Numbered from the stretch's first letter, positions 1 to 9,257 are shown. The stretch is DNA of 64,000 bases from CAZIRF01 sp964541755 (GCA_964541755.1 CAZIRF010000004.1:1-64000); one strand, 5' to 3'. A program made the numbers and translations. Notes: generated by a model not told the origin, from the letters alone.

Positions 1-51
1 CGACTCCCTTCATCCGCTCAAACTCCCCCACATTTCTACTTGTCTCAAACA

Positions 52-116
52 TCGTCACGAGCTTGGGAAGCTCTGCAGACTCGTGACGAGGGCAAGGTCG
101 CGCAAGCGACCTTGCC
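52..116. terminator. Tandem hairpins downstream of smr
   Basis: Two inverted repeats sit past the 3' end of the minus-strand smr gene. Positions 52-61 pair with 80-89 (10 bp, 18-nt loop). Positions 91-101 pair with 106-116 (11 bp perfect, 4-nt loop GCAA on the plus strand). No T-run follows on the minus strand, so this may be an mRNA 3'-end stabiliser or a Rho-assisted end, not a classical intrinsic terminator. Between here and smr, GCGTACGAAGTAC occurs twice (132-144 and 149-161). No gene is visible in 1-176. Confidence 0.45.
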
Positions 117-176
117 GCAGGCGCGGGAAAGGCGTACGAAGTACGCCCGCGTACGAAGTACCGGAAGGCGACTCTG

Positions 177-710
177 CTACTTGAGGATTACCCAGGTGGC
201 GCCACTGCCCCCGCTCTTTGCATCCGCATTCCCCGATTCTCCGGCCCACGGGCACGACTCCAGAAAATTGCGCACATCCCGCTTGAGTTTTGCTTCCCCC
301 TCACTGTGATTGCCCTTTCCATGCACAATCTGAACCTTTTCATAGCCTTCCCGTTTGGCAAGGGTAAAAAAGCGCTCCAGCTGCTCATGGGCTTCATCCC
401 GTGTAAGGCCATGAAGATCGAGTATCGCGTCGGCTCGTGCATGATGAAGGCGCCGTCTGCGTTCCGAGGGGGTCTCTGACTCCTCTTCCTCGCGGTCCTT
501 GTCCACGAGCCCGTGAAGGCGCATCCAGGCCACTTGCGGGTTTATGCGTGGCTGCTCCGCAACAGGATCATATCGATCGGCTTCACTTTCCACAGGAGCA
601 TCGGTCCCGGCATCCATCCACGCCGCATTTGCCTTGCGACCGGGGCCCCGGCGCTGTATATCTTTCTTTTGCAAACCATCCCATTGGTCAAGTATGGAAC
701 CAAAATCCAT
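177..710 (-). CDS. smr: Smr-domain protein
   Basis: A 177-residue protein with a C-terminal Smr (small MutS-related) domain. The signature LDLHGL lies at residues 97-102 and the second motif HGKGNHS at 130-136, both conserved in the family. Smr domains act as nucleases on DNA or RNA, for example on stalled-ribosome mRNA. The first ~90 residues are charged and low in hydrophobics, probably a flexible linker. The start is supported by GGAGG seven nt before the ATG. It is co-directional with the bat operon, 67 bp downstream of it, so co-transcription is possible. The substrate cannot be inferred. Confidence 0.85.
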   Translation of the reverse strand: MDFGSILDQWDGLQKKDIQRRGPGRKANAAWMDAGTDAPVESEADRYDPVAEQPRINPQVAWMRLHGLVDKDREEEESETPSERRRRLHHARADAILDLHGLTRDEAHEQLERFFTLAKREGYEKVQIVHGKGNHSEGEAKLKRDVRNFLESCPWAGESGNADAKSGGSGATWVILK

Positions 711-777
711 GTCTGTGCCTCCAGCGCCAGTTGAACCACTCCAAAAACCCGATTGCCTTTGGAAACCGCCAAATGGA

Positions 778-2289
778 TCAATATCGAATTATCTCGTCTT
801 CACGGGCCCAGGCACGCCGGTCGCCGGTATCCAGAAACACCCACCCTGCGCCACTGGCCCGTACCCGCAAACCCTGCCCGGCCGGTACGTAGCCCTCTGC
901 TTCAAGGGCTTCATCGGGGAGCGCCCGCAGCGAAAGCCCCTTCGAGAGGGCCGTTTGTCCGGAGCCCAAATACCCTCGCGCCCCGGCATGAACAAGCCCC
1001 AAGCACAGAAGAGCGCTCACCATGACAAGGATTGCCAGTGTACCAACGAGCAACAAGCGACCAGGGCGAATGGTTACGCGAAATCGGGCAATGACAAATG
1101 AAAGAACAAAGACAACAAAACCACAGAGGGCAACGACAAGAAGCGGCTGTACAGGGGCAGAGGCTTCCTTGGTCCAGGGACCGATTAACACGTCACGTTC
1201 GAGCTGCCAACGCAGGATGCGAGCCTGCCGCCACAGGAGGCTCGAACGTTCGGCCCGACGCAGGACGACCAAACAGGAGGCGATATCCCCCGTTTCATGG
1301 TGGTGAAGGGCCCTCGTATACAAGGCATCCATACGCGCACGAAGTGGCGGTATCACAGCGGGTTTCCCGGGAAAGGGAGGAAGGGTCTCAAACGCTGTAT
1401 CCGGGGAAGCCGCCGTTGGGGGACCATCAGACTCAAGGGGCTCTTGCTCTTGAAAGCGCCCGGGTGAAATCACTGGATCCCGGGTTTTGGGAACGGACGG
1501 CAAGACATCGAGGTTCAGGGCGCCGACTGCTACCGAGCCCAGCGAGGGCAGTTCGAGAGAAAAAGAACGCAGATAAAAACGCCCGCTCTTGAGGGGCACA
1601 AGGCGATAGCGGGCCAACGGGGCCCAAGGGGAGGCGGTCTCTGCCGTCCCGACGGATTCACGAATAAAGAGTGCATCCTGGGGGAGCTCGAGTGCGTCAA
1701 ACGACAGACTCCCCTTGGATACGGCCTCACGAACGGCCTCGGGCAGGATTTGATCGGATAAAAGCAGGAGAAAGGTCTCTTCGCCCTCGACGAGGGGAAT
1801 GGATCCGGGGAGCCACGACAGGGTGGGCGGCGCACTCGGCCCATCCTGATGAATCCCCAAAAGCATGTGCGGCGTCTCCAGCTCCACATCCCCAATACGC
1901 AACCGTATGGCATCGAGGACACGGGTCTCCTTGGCCAAGACCTTGAAAAGAATACGCACCAGGGCCCCTCGTCGGCGAAGACCGGCTTCGTCATGGTAAT
2001 ACAGACTCGAGAGACTGCTCCCTTCAAGGCGCAGATACCAGGGGACACTGTCGCGATCCACCCACAATTCCCCCTCGGGGAACACGCCATAGAGAATCTC
2101 GAGGCTTGTCATTTCCCCCGATGCAATCTCGGGGGGATTGAGACGGGAAGATACCCAAGGGCCGGCACCGCTATCGGCCTCGTCCTGTGCGTGTATGGGG
2201 ACAGCGACAACAAGGAGAAGAGCAATCAAACACAGACACCAGACTCCATCAGGGCGAAAAGTGCGTTGCGCTTTCAATAATCGGGCCAT
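778..2289 (-). CDS. BatD-like membrane protein with C-terminal SH3-like domain
   Basis: Last gene of the moxR-bat operon (503 residues). An N-terminal signal/membrane segment (about residues 17-35, ending near VPIHAQ) is followed by a large predicted periplasmic region resembling BatD beta-domains, a helical stretch around 320-370, two hydrophobic segments (about 385-445), and a C-terminal SH3-like module (GLRVRASGAGWVFLDTGD). In other bacteria the SH3/TPR part is usually a separate protein, BatE, so this looks like a BatD-BatE composite. The ATG at 2289 is chosen because GGGGGAGG lies just upstream; the gene overlaps the preceding TPR gene by 16 nt. Bat proteins are linked to stress and oxygen tolerance; the molecular role is unknown. 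Confidence 0.6.
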   Translation of the reverse strand: MARLLKAQRTFRPDGVWCLCLIALLLVVAVPIHAQDEADSGAGPWVSSRLNPPEIASGEMTSLEILYGVFPEGELWVDRDSVPWYLRLEGSSLSSLYYHDEAGLRRRGALVRILFKVLAKETRVLDAIRLRIGDVELETPHMLLGIHQDGPSAPPTLSWLPGSIPLVEGEETFLLLLSDQILPEAVREAVSKGSLSFDALELPQDALFIRESVGTAETASPWAPLARYRLVPLKSGRFYLRSFSLELPSLGSVAVGALNLDVLPSVPKTRDPVISPGRFQEQEPLESDGPPTAASPDTAFETLPPFPGKPAVIPPLRARMDALYTRALHHHETGDIASCLVVLRRAERSSLLWRQARILRWQLERDVLIGPWTKEASAPVQPLLVVALCGFVVFVLSFVIARFRVTIRPGRLLLVGTLAILVMVSALLCLGLVHAGARGYLGSGQTALSKGLSLRALPDEALEAEGYVPAGQGLRVRASGAGWVFLDTGDRRAWAREDEIIRY

Positions 2290-2912
2290 CGGGAGACCTC
2301 CCCCTTCCAGCGTGTGCTCTGCCATCGTTCCCGTTCTCCTTCGCGCAAATACTCGACCAGACTGCGCTCTCCCGCACTCGACGTATCATTGTGTTGCGCA
2401 GAGGAACGCGTTTGGGGTCTCGTTGCCTCGACAACGACCTGCTCAAGGGCCAACTCCAAATTGCGCTTTGCCTCAATCCGCGACGCATCCAACTCGAGCG
2501 CTGCCCGAAACCCCAAAGCGGCATCGGGATAGTTCCGCTCGCGATAGAGGGCGAGTGCCCGGTTAAAACGGGAGCGATAGGCCAACTCCTCAAGAGCCCC
2601 GGTCTTTTCGCCCGCCTGCGCTGCCACAAAGGCCAAGACCGCATCAAACTGCCGTACCGCGCTTGCCGTCTCGCCCATGGCGAGATATATCCCCCCCAAC
2701 TCGTACGCCGCCCACCCCTTGTATACGGGCTCGTCCAGAAGGGGCAAGAGCAGGGCAATCGCCTCGCTGTGAGCCCCGCGGGAGGCCAGAAAGCGGGCTT
2801 GAATAAAGGAGATGCGTCCCGCGCCCGGAGCACAGGAATTCAGGCTGATAGTCAGCACCGCGCCCAGAAGGATGTACGCAAAACGACGAGGGTACGGTTT
2901 CGGATAGCTCAT
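2274..2912 (-). CDS. BatC-like TPR lipoprotein
   Basis: A 212-residue protein starting with a signal peptide that ends in a plausible lipobox (SLNSC), so probably membrane-anchored by lipid. The rest is alpha-helical with two or three TPR-like units (for example residues with ALALYRERNYPDAALGFRAA), as in BatC proteins. The ATG overlaps the stop of the upstream VWA gene by 4 nt (ATGA), which indicates translational coupling. The C-terminus is polar and charged. It probably scaffolds the VWA proteins encoded just upstream. Confidence 0.65.
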   Translation of the reverse strand: MSYPKPYPRRFAYILLGAVLTISLNSCAPGAGRISFIQARFLASRGAHSEAIALLLPLLDEPVYKGWAAYELGGIYLAMGETASAVRQFDAVLAFVAAQAGEKTGALEELAYRSRFNRALALYRERNYPDAALGFRAALELDASRIEAKRNLELALEQVVVEATRPQTRSSAQHNDTSSAGERSLVEYLREGERERWQSTRWKGEVSRWPDY

Positions 2913-3889
2913 GAGGGCCTCCGGTAGCCATAGAGACGGCTGGCGACAAGAAGCACAATGGCGAGGGCCACAAAGAGGGCATGACGCTCAATGGGCTCGC
3001 GTCGCCAAAATTCGCTGTAAGAGGCCTCGCCCTCACGGGCTATCTGCGCGACAAAAGCCCGGCGGGCGGCAGTCTCGTTACCATCGCGGTATTGTCCTCC
3101 CGCAAGGGTCGCCACCGCCTTGAGGGCCGCAGCATTGCGGCGTGAATGGTGAGGGGGCGCTTCCCCGCGTTCGGGAACCGGCGCGCCGGCATCACTGCCA
3201 AAACCGATAGTATGAACGATTACCCCCAAACGTCCCGCACGCTCTGCTGCGGCGGTAAAGACCCCCGAAACCGCTTCCCCATCGCTCAAGAGGACGACCA
3301 TGGGGCGCCCGGAGGCCGTGGCGGGCAGGCTCGAGAGCGCCGTGTCGAGAAGGGCCTCGAGATCGCTCCCCGAGGCCTCGAAGGAATGGGTCCCCAGACC
3401 CTCGAGGAGGGCCAAGAGCGATTCGCGGTCGTCGCTCAAGGGGTGGACAACGAGGGCTTCGCCCTTTCCCACCACAAGGGAAAAACGCAGCCCCTCCAAA
3501 CCGGTGGAAAGATCACGCACCCACTGTTTTGCCGCCTCGAGACGACTGGGCGCAACATCTTCGCAGTCCATGCTCCCGGAGAGGTCCAGGGCGATGGCAA
3601 TATCCAAGCCCGAACGCCGGGAAGAGACGAGACGCTCCCCGGCACTGGGACCGGCAAGGGCAATGACAATTGAGGCAAGACCCGCCAGGGCGAGGAGGCG
3701 CGAGACGAGGCGTACACGCTCAAAAAATGAAGGCATGGAAGCAAGCGATTTCCCTGCGGCATGTGCCCAGAAACGAGCCATGGCATCGCTGTGCATCGAA
3801 GCCTCGCGACTGGCCACCAGTATTGAAGCCAGTACAGCCAACGCCAGGGGAACAAGGAGCCAGAGGTACAGGGGAGCGGAAAAAACCAT
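2909..3889 (-). CDS. batB: VWA-domain membrane protein, BatB-like
   Basis: A 326-residue protein with two N-terminal hydrophobic segments (about 5-25 and 63-80), a von Willebrand factor A domain, and a C-terminal hydrophobic segment (about 305-320). The metal-ion-dependent adhesion site is intact: D102-x-S104-x-S106 (LDLSGSMD), plus a later VVLLSDGE motif. The arrangement matches BatA/BatB of the Bacteroides/spirochaete aerotolerance operon. The start codon shares one nucleotide with the stop of the upstream VWA gene (TGATG). It likely acts with its neighbour as a paired VWA complex controlled by the MoxR ATPase. Confidence 0.75.
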   Translation of the reverse strand: MVFSAPLYLWLLVPLALAVLASILVASREASMHSDAMARFWAHAAGKSLASMPSFFERVRLVSRLLALAGLASIVIALAGPSAGERLVSSRRSGLDIAIALDLSGSMDCEDVAPSRLEAAKQWVRDLSTGLEGLRFSLVVGKGEALVVHPLSDDRESLLALLEGLGTHSFEASGSDLEALLDTALSSLPATASGRPMVVLLSDGEAVSGVFTAAAERAGRLGVIVHTIGFGSDAGAPVPERGEAPPHHSRRNAAALKAVATLAGGQYRDGNETAARRAFVAQIAREGEASYSEFWRREPIERHALFVALAIVLLVASRLYGYRRPS

Positions 3890-4884
3890 CAGCCTACCCC
3901 CGACACAGAGCGGCGCAGGAGCGCTGCCAAGGCAAAGAGGGCGAGTGCTGCGAGAAGCGGACCCCGAAAGAGGGAATGGCTTCGAAATTCATCCCGTATA
4001 CGTCCACCGCTTATGGTCTGGCGAGAAATACGCGAAAAGGCCTCGGCAAGGGCCGCGCTATCGTCCGCAGCGAGCCAAGTCCCCCCGGCTTCACGCGCCA
4101 TGGCGGCAAAGGCCGCGTCATCGTAGCGGGACAAGAAGCTCCCGTGGTGGGGAGTACCACTATGTGGGTCGATATAGTCGATGACTGTCTGCCCCTTCTT
4201 GCCAGTCGCAATGATCTCCAAATCAATCCCGCGATCCCGGGCCAGCCGTGCAGCAGTAAGAGGGTGTATGTCACCGGCATTGTTCTCCCCATCGGTAAGC
4301 AGGACAATACGGCGCCCGGGGGCCGTGGAGCTCGAGAGATGGAGAACTGCGGTCGCAATGCCCGATCCAAGAGCCGTCCCCTCCCCGTAAAAACCGATAC
4401 GAAGCTCATCAAGGGCAGCGAGAAAGTGCGCGTGATCGACTGTGGGCGGGCAGACCGGTACCGCCGTCGAAGCCACCGCTATCAGCCCCAGAGATGAAGC
4501 GGGGTGATCGGCGCTAAAGTTGCGAATGAGTTCACGCGCCCGCTCGAAGCGACTCGCGCCGTCCATATCGCGGGCAGACATGCTGGGGCTCACATCGACA
4601 ATAAAAAGAACATCGCCCCCCCGATCGAGTTGCACACGCAGTCGTTCCATGGTCTGCGGGCCGGCTGCCACAAACAACAGGAGAAGGAACGCGAAAAATT
4701 CGAATACAAGGGGAACACGGGAGAGCAGGGAACGCCGCGAAGAGGCGTTGAAGGCTTCCCCTCCATCGGGGCCCAGACAGACGGGGAGGCGGGAGCGCCG
4801 ACGCAGATGGCGAAAGAGGGGGATAAGCGGAAGGGCCGCCAGTACAAGGGTAATGAGTATCCAGAGGCTACGGAATCGTATCAT
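3889..4884 (-). CDS. batA: VWA-domain membrane protein, BatA-like
   Basis: A 331-residue paralogue of the next gene. Hydrophobic segments lie at about 7-25 and 58-76 and at the C-terminus (about 308-325), with a VWA domain between. The MIDAS motif is D97-x-S99-x-S101 (VDVSPSMSA), followed by IVLLTDGENN. Its ATG overlaps the stop of the preceding gene by 4 nt. The two adjacent VWA genes plus moxR and DUF58 give the standard Bat context. Which paralogue is batA and which batB rests on gene order only. Confidence 0.75.
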   Translation of the reverse strand: MIRFRSLWILITLVLAALPLIPLFRHLRRRSRLPVCLGPDGGEAFNASSRRSLLSRVPLVFEFFAFLLLLFVAAGPQTMERLRVQLDRGGDVLFIVDVSPSMSARDMDGASRFERARELIRNFSADHPASSLGLIAVASTAVPVCPPTVDHAHFLAALDELRIGFYGEGTALGSGIATAVLHLSSSTAPGRRIVLLTDGENNAGDIHPLTAARLARDRGIDLEIIATGKKGQTVIDYIDPHSGTPHHGSFLSRYDDAAFAAMAREAGGTWLAADDSAALAEAFSRISRQTISGGRIRDEFRSHSLFRGPLLAALALFALAALLRRSVSGVG

Positions 4885-5837
4885 GCGCCAGCCTCCCGTT
4901 CACGATTGCACAGCAGGACCTCTGCAGCTTCACAGGCCGCGAAGGACTCCTCCAGCAGGCGTGCGAACGACGTCCGGTCCTCTGCTCGATGTGAAAAACG
5001 GTACCGGTCATGAAAGGCCAACAGGGCCTCATGCGAAAGCCGTAGTGCCGGCGCAAAAAGTTCGGGGTCGATCTGCTCGAGGCGGGAGAGTTCGCGGGGG
5101 GTTGCAGCATCGAGGCTCTGGCCAGAGAGGAGCGAAAGCCAGTTGCGCACGATCAGGACAAAGCGTGCCAGACGCTCATCCGGGGGGAGGGGGGATTGAT
5201 TGGAAAGCAGCCGCCGCAGCTGGCCCAGAATTCGACGGCGGGGCCGGCGCCGCAGTACACGGCGCAGGGCGGGAAGAATCAAACGCTTGAAGATAATGAG
5301 CGCGAGAAGGACCACGGGAACAAGACCCGCGAGGATGGCAACGAGAAGCTTTGTTCCCGGCGGCAGAAGGCCGCCCCGTGCCCCGGCCGGGTTTCGATCG
5401 CCACCCGTTGCATCGATCACCGAAGAAACCTCGATACCCAGCCCGCGAAGAAACGCGCCGGCCAGTTGCAGATCGGGCAGTTCGAGGAAGCCGGGCTCCC
5501 AGGCCCGAAGGGACAGAGCCAGACGAAGGCGATCCCCCTCGCGGGCAATCTCCACCCCGTCGAAGGTCCAGGGGGAAAGTCGATCATCGGGAACGAGGAG
5601 ATCGGCACCGGAAGGGTTCGAGGGGAGATCAGCCGGCACCTCGCAGTCCACAAGGAGCGTGAGACGATCGCCCACATAGACAATCTTGGGAATTTGAACC
5701 AGCTCATGGATTACGAGCAGCTGCCGTGGCCCGGTCTCGCTTGAAGGCCCGCTTGCAGTCTCATCCCCATGTACATGGAGTGGACAGCACAGGAGAAAAG
5801 CACAAAACAGGCCCCCCACAAAAGGAATACGCAGCAT
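4881..5837 (-). CDS. Bat-operon membrane protein, DUF4381-like
   Basis: About 318 residues. A signal peptide (to about residue 25) is followed by a ~130-residue extracytoplasmic beta-rich region, one transmembrane segment (about 163-190), then a basic, helical cytoplasmic domain. Bat operons of spirochaetes typically carry one such protein between DUF58 and the first VWA gene; the name DUF4381 is my inference. The ATG at 5837 overlaps the stop of the DUF58 gene (TGATG); an in-frame GTG three bases upstream is an alternative start. It may link an external signal to the cytoplasmic MoxR/DUF58 proteins. Confidence 0.55.
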   Translation of the reverse strand: MLRIPFVGGLFCAFLLCCPLHVHGDETASGPSSETGPRQLLVIHELVQIPKIVYVGDRLTLLVDCEVPADLPSNPSGADLLVPDDRLSPWTFDGVEIAREGDRLRLALSLRAWEPGFLELPDLQLAGAFLRGLGIEVSSVIDATGGDRNPAGARGGLLPPGTKLLVAILAGLVPVVLLALIIFKRLILPALRRVLRRRPRRRILGQLRRLLSNQSPLPPDERLARFVLIVRNWLSLLSGQSLDAATPRELSRLEQIDPELFAPALRLSHEALLAFHDRYRFSHRAEDRTSFARLLEESFAACEAAEVLLCNREREAGA

Positions 5838-6784
5838 CACAGGCCCCCTCCCCGTCCCAAGCGGCTGTGAAGGACATGAAAGGGGTCGTCAACGGTCGAC
5901 AGGGGCAGGAGACGCACCCCGCTGCGGGCACACTGGGCGGCGAGGTAACGGGTGCGATCCATATGCCATCGAGTCCAAGCCTCGCGGAAGTGGCGGCTCC
6001 CGGTCGAGACACGCGCCTCTGCACCGGTCTCCGGATCACAGAGAACTTGAAAGCCAATGCGGGGAAATTCCTTCTCGACCGGATCCTGTACGTGGATGGC
6101 CATGACATCGTGGCGCGCCGCCAGGCGCGCCAGGGGGGACTCCCAGCGCGAGGCCATGAAGTCGCTGATAACCACTATGAGGGCCCTTCGCCGCTGCACG
6201 CGGAATGCCGCTTCAAGGGCGGCGGCGAGGGCGGTTCCCGGCACGCCATGGAGCGCGGGGACCGCGCGCCCGGCCCGCCCCCCGGATCCCCGGGGCGCAG
6301 CCCCGCCCGGGCCTTCTCCAAGGGCGGCCCGCAGGACATCAAGCACCTGATGGCGGCCCTTGGCCGCCGGGAGAACCCGGGCCAGTTCGCCGTCAAAGCT
6401 TACCGCTCCCAGGCTGCTGCCCAAGCGCTCGGCCGAGAGGGCCAGAATCGCAGCCGCCCTGGCGGCCTGTTCGCGCCGGCTTCGGGGGCCCGCTCCCGTG
6501 GACATGGACGCGGAGCAGTCTATCAGCATGAATACGGAAACTTCCCGTTCCTCCCGGTAGCGCTTGACCCAGGGGCGTGCGTGCACCGAGTGCGCGAAGC
6601 GGGCGGTAACGTTGCGGTCGATAAGGCGGATATCGTCGCCCCACTGGTACTGGCGCACCTCGTCGAACTCCATCCCCTGCCCCTTGAAGACCGAACGCCA
6701 GGCCCCGGTACAGAGGTCCTGCGAAATGGCGTCGAGGGAGAGGGGCATGGCGCGTACGTCGTCGAGGAGCTGGCCCAGGGTCAT
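5837..6784 (-). CDS. DUF58 protein (VWA-like), MoxR partner
   Basis: A 315-residue cytoplasmic protein with the DUF58 hallmarks: GxGMEFDEVRxYxxGDDIRxID near residues 36-57, followed by a VWA-like MIDAS (IDCSASMST near residue 87). DUF58 proteins are encoded beside MoxR AAA+ ATPases and are probably their client or adaptor. An upstream-extended open frame exists because of high G+C, but the ATG at 6784, 2 nt after the moxR stop, begins the conserved protein. A glycine/arginine-rich stretch (about 155-175) looks like a linker. It is second in the moxR-bat operon. Confidence 0.8.
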   Translation of the reverse strand: MTLGQLLDDVRAMPLSLDAISQDLCTGAWRSVFKGQGMEFDEVRQYQWGDDIRLIDRNVTARFAHSVHARPWVKRYREEREVSVFMLIDCSASMSTGAGPRSRREQAARAAAILALSAERLGSSLGAVSFDGELARVLPAAKGRHQVLDVLRAALGEGPGGAAPRGSGGRAGRAVPALHGVPGTALAAALEAAFRVQRRRALIVVISDFMASRWESPLARLAARHDVMAIHVQDPVEKEFPRIGFQVLCDPETGAEARVSTGSRHFREAWTRWHMDRTRYLAAQCARSGVRLLPLSTVDDPFHVLHSRLGRGGGL

Positions 6785-6786
6785 CG

Positions 6787-7758
6787 CTATGGTACCGGGA
6801 CAATATCCAGAAGGCTTTCGATAAGGCTGTCGGCATCCTTGAGATCTGCTTCGGCCTCGTAGGAGAGCAGGAGACGGTGGCGCAGGACGGCGGGCGCGGC
6901 GGCCTTGACGTCCTCGGGAAGGACAAAGTCGCGCCCGGCAAAGAGGGCGTGGACACGGGCACACTTCAAGAGGGCGATGGAGGCGCGCGGGGAGGCCCCG
7001 AAGCGGATATACCGGTAAAGACCGTTCGTGCGTTCTGCGCCGGCAGGGGGCCGGGTCGCCGTAACGAGGGCGACCAAATAGCCCATGACGCGCCGGTCGC
7101 AGTGGATGCTGGCGGCACAGGAGGACAGCTGTGCCACGGCGGAACTGTCCAGAACGGGTGTCACCGGGACCGTCTCGAGGGCCCCGCCCGCGCTGCGCTC
7201 GACGATGTCGAGTTCTTCTTCGCTCGAGGGGTAGCGCACGAGGAGTTTGACGAGGAAGCGGTCGAGTTCTGCCTCGGGAAGGGCGTAGGTCCCCTCCTGT
7301 TCGAGGGGGTTCTGCGTCGCGAGGACGAAGAAGGGGTCGGGGAGCTGATGGGTCTCGTCGCCGATAGTCACCTGATGTTCGGCCATGGCCTCGAGCAGGG
7401 CCGACTGCACCTTGGCCGGGGCCCGGTTTATCTCGTCGGCCAAGACGATATTCGCAAAGACCGGCCCCTTTCGCACCGAAAAACGCCCGGCGCCCTCTTC
7501 CCATATAAGGGTCCCCGAAAGGTCTGCAGGCAGGAGGTCGGGGGTAAACTGGATGCGCTTGAAGGACAGGCGCGACACCGAGGCGAGGGTCTTGACGGCC
7601 AGGGTCTTCGCGAGCCCGGGGACGCCCTCGATGAGGATGTGTCCCCCCGCAATAAGGGCGGTAAGGAGCCCGTCGACCATTTCGCGTTGACCGCGTACGC
7701 GTTTGCCAATTTCGCTGCGAACTGCCTCGACAAGGCGGCCGGCTTCTTGTATGTCCAT
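6787..7758 (-). CDS. moxR: MoxR-family AAA+ ATPase
   Basis: About 323 residues. Walker A is GVPGLAKT (45-52), Walker B includes VLADEINRAP, and sensor 1 is ATQNPLEQEGTY, all typical of MoxR. These are chaperone-like ATPases thought to remodel VWA-protein complexes. It heads the operon with DUF58, two VWA proteins, TPR and BatD-like genes. I chose the ATG at 7758 because it matches the usual MoxR N-terminus; upstream ATGs at 7770 and 7767 and a TTG at 7794 are in frame. No strong Shine-Dalgarno is visible for any of them. Confidence 0.88.
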   Translation of the reverse strand: MDIQEAGRLVEAVRSEIGKRVRGQREMVDGLLTALIAGGHILIEGVPGLAKTLAVKTLASVSRLSFKRIQFTPDLLPADLSGTLIWEEGAGRFSVRKGPVFANIVLADEINRAPAKVQSALLEAMAEHQVTIGDETHQLPDPFFVLATQNPLEQEGTYALPEAELDRFLVKLLVRYPSSEEELDIVERSAGGALETVPVTPVLDSSAVAQLSSCAASIHCDRRVMGYLVALVTATRPPAGAERTNGLYRYIRFGASPRASIALLKCARVHALFAGRDFVLPEDVKAAAPAVLRHRLLLSYEAEADLKDADSLIESLLDIVPVP

Positions 7759-7858
7759 ACCCGCCATCATACCGGGACCCGCCTTGGAAGGCAATCCGGC
7801 AAAAGGGCTGTTTGACAGAAGAAAAAGGCGCCCAAAGGGGCTATAAAGGGCTCTTATA

Positions 7859-7888
7859 TTGACAGTGAGGCCCCCTACCGACTAGATT
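7859..7888 (+). promoter_or_regulatory. Sigma-70 promoter for aminotransferase, predicted leaderless
   Basis: A perfect -35 TTGACA (7859-7864), an 18-bp spacer and -10 TAGATT (7883-7888). The -10 ends 6 nt before the ATG at 7895, so transcription should start at or next to the A of the start codon. No Shine-Dalgarno sequence is present. Confidence 0.65.
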
Positions 7889-7894
7889 TCGACC

Positions 7895-9199
7895 ATGAAT
7901 CCTTTAGCGCACGAGCTCAACACTGCCCTTGCGGGCAGCCCCGCGGAACGACTCCTGTCCACCATGGGCACGCGTCTGTACTTCCCCAAGGGCATCATTG
8001 CCCAAGCCGGCGAGGCCAAAAAATCGGCACACCTGGCAAATGCGACCATCGGCATGGCCGTCAAGGACGGGAAAGCACTCTCGCTGTCTGCAATAGCAGA
8101 CGGGCTCTCCGGCCTCGACGCGTACAAGGCGGTCGTCTACGCCCCCACGGCGGGATTGGAAGAGGTCCGAAGCGCCTGGAAAGACGCGATCATCGCGAAG
8201 AATCCGTCCATCGACCCGGCCACCATCACCCTTCCGGTCGTTGTCCCCGGCCTTACCGCCGGCATCAACTACATGGCAGACCTCTTCATCGGCGAAGGCC
8301 AGACCCTCCTTACCTGCGACCCCAGTTGGGACAACTACGTCCTGGTCGTTCAGGACCGCCACGGGGCCACCATGAAGGAAATCCCCTTCTTCAAGGAGGG
8401 CGAAGCGGGCCTCGACATTCCGACGATGGAAAAGGCCTTCCGCGAGGAGGCCAAGAGCGGGAGTCTTCGCGTCATCCTCAACTTCCCCCAGAACCCCACC
8501 GGCTACTCCCCCAGCAGGGAAGAGGCGGCAAAACTCGTCGCCATCCTCACCGATATCGCCGAATCCGGCGTACCCACCCTCGTCCTCTGCGACGACGCAT
8601 ACTTCGGCCTCGCCTACGAGGAAGAGATCTACCCCGAATCCCTCTTTGGCCTCTTCGCCAAGGCGAGCAAGAACCTCCTCGCCGTCAAGATCGACGGACC
8701 CACCAAGGAAGACTACGTCTGGGGCCTTCGCATGGGCTTCCTCACCTTCGGCTGCAAGGCCATGAACGCCGGCTGGGGCGACGCCCTCATCAAGAAGCTG
8801 ATGGGCGCCATCCGCTCCTCGGTCTCCTGCGCCAACACCCCGGCCCAGCTCCTCATGACCAAGACCATGGAAGACCCCCGTAGTGCCGGCGAAAAGGCCG
8901 CCTTCAAGGACCTCCTTGAGGAGCGCTACCGCATCGTCAAAGCCTTCATCACCGCCAAGTCAAAAGAGGGAGAGCACCCCGTCCTCTCGCCCCTGCCCTT
9001 CAACTCGGGCTACTTCATGAGCTTCCGGGTCAAGAACGGCAAGGCCGAAGAACTGCGCCAAGCCCTCCTCAAGGACTACGGCATCGGAACCATCTCCCTG
9101 GGTCCCAAGTACCTGCGCGTCGCCTTCTCGAGCGTCAACAGCGACAAACTCAAAGAGGTCTATGCCCGCATTTACGAGGAAGCCGGCAAGCTGGCATAG
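7895..9199 (+). CDS. PLP-dependent aminotransferase, class I/II fold
   Basis: A 434-residue fold-type I aminotransferase. Visible PLP-site features are N199 in NFPQNPTGYS, the D-x-Y pair in CDDAYFG (about 233-236), and the Schiff-base lysine K271 in GPTKEDYVWGLRMG with the phosphate-binding arginine R279. The lysine motif differs from the common SxSKxF form. The substrate amino acid is not deducible. The gene is monocistronic between divergent moxR and a hairpin-rich 3' region. It has no Shine-Dalgarno; the start is set by the promoter geometry just upstream. Confidence 0.85.
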   Translation: MNPLAHELNTALAGSPAERLLSTMGTRLYFPKGIIAQAGEAKKSAHLANATIGMAVKDGKALSLSAIADGLSGLDAYKAVVYAPTAGLEEVRSAWKDAIIAKNPSIDPATITLPVVVPGLTAGINYMADLFIGEGQTLLTCDPSWDNYVLVVQDRHGATMKEIPFFKEGEAGLDIPTMEKAFREEAKSGSLRVILNFPQNPTGYSPSREEAAKLVAILTDIAESGVPTLVLCDDAYFGLAYEEEIYPESLFGLFAKASKNLLAVKIDGPTKEDYVWGLRMGFLTFGCKAMNAGWGDALIKKLMGAIRSSVSCANTPAQLLMTKTMEDPRSAGEKAAFKDLLEERYRIVKAFITAKSKEGEHPVLSPLPFNSGYFMSFRVKNGKAEELRQALLKDYGIGTISLGPKYLRVAFSSVNSDKLKEVYARIYEEAGKLA

Positions 9200-9203
9200 G
9201 CAA

Positions 9204-9257
9204 GCGGAACAACGTACAGTCGTTCCGCCAGGGCCAAAGCGCTGTGCGCTTTGGCCC
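9204..9257. terminator. Two tandem hairpins between convergent genes
   Basis: The first hairpin pairs 9204-9213 with 9219-9228 (10 bp, one mismatch). The second pairs 9231-9242 with 9246-9257 (12 bp perfect, 3-nt loop). They lie between the aminotransferase stop and the convergent PIN-domain gene. There is no T-run on either strand, so termination would have to be Rho-dependent or the hairpins serve as RNA 3'-end caps. Confidence 0.5.

Noticed and set aside
6785..7504. N-terminal extension of the DUF58 frame across moxR
   Set aside because: The extension is an out-of-frame reading of moxR (arginine/proline-rich); the conserved DUF58 protein begins at 6784.
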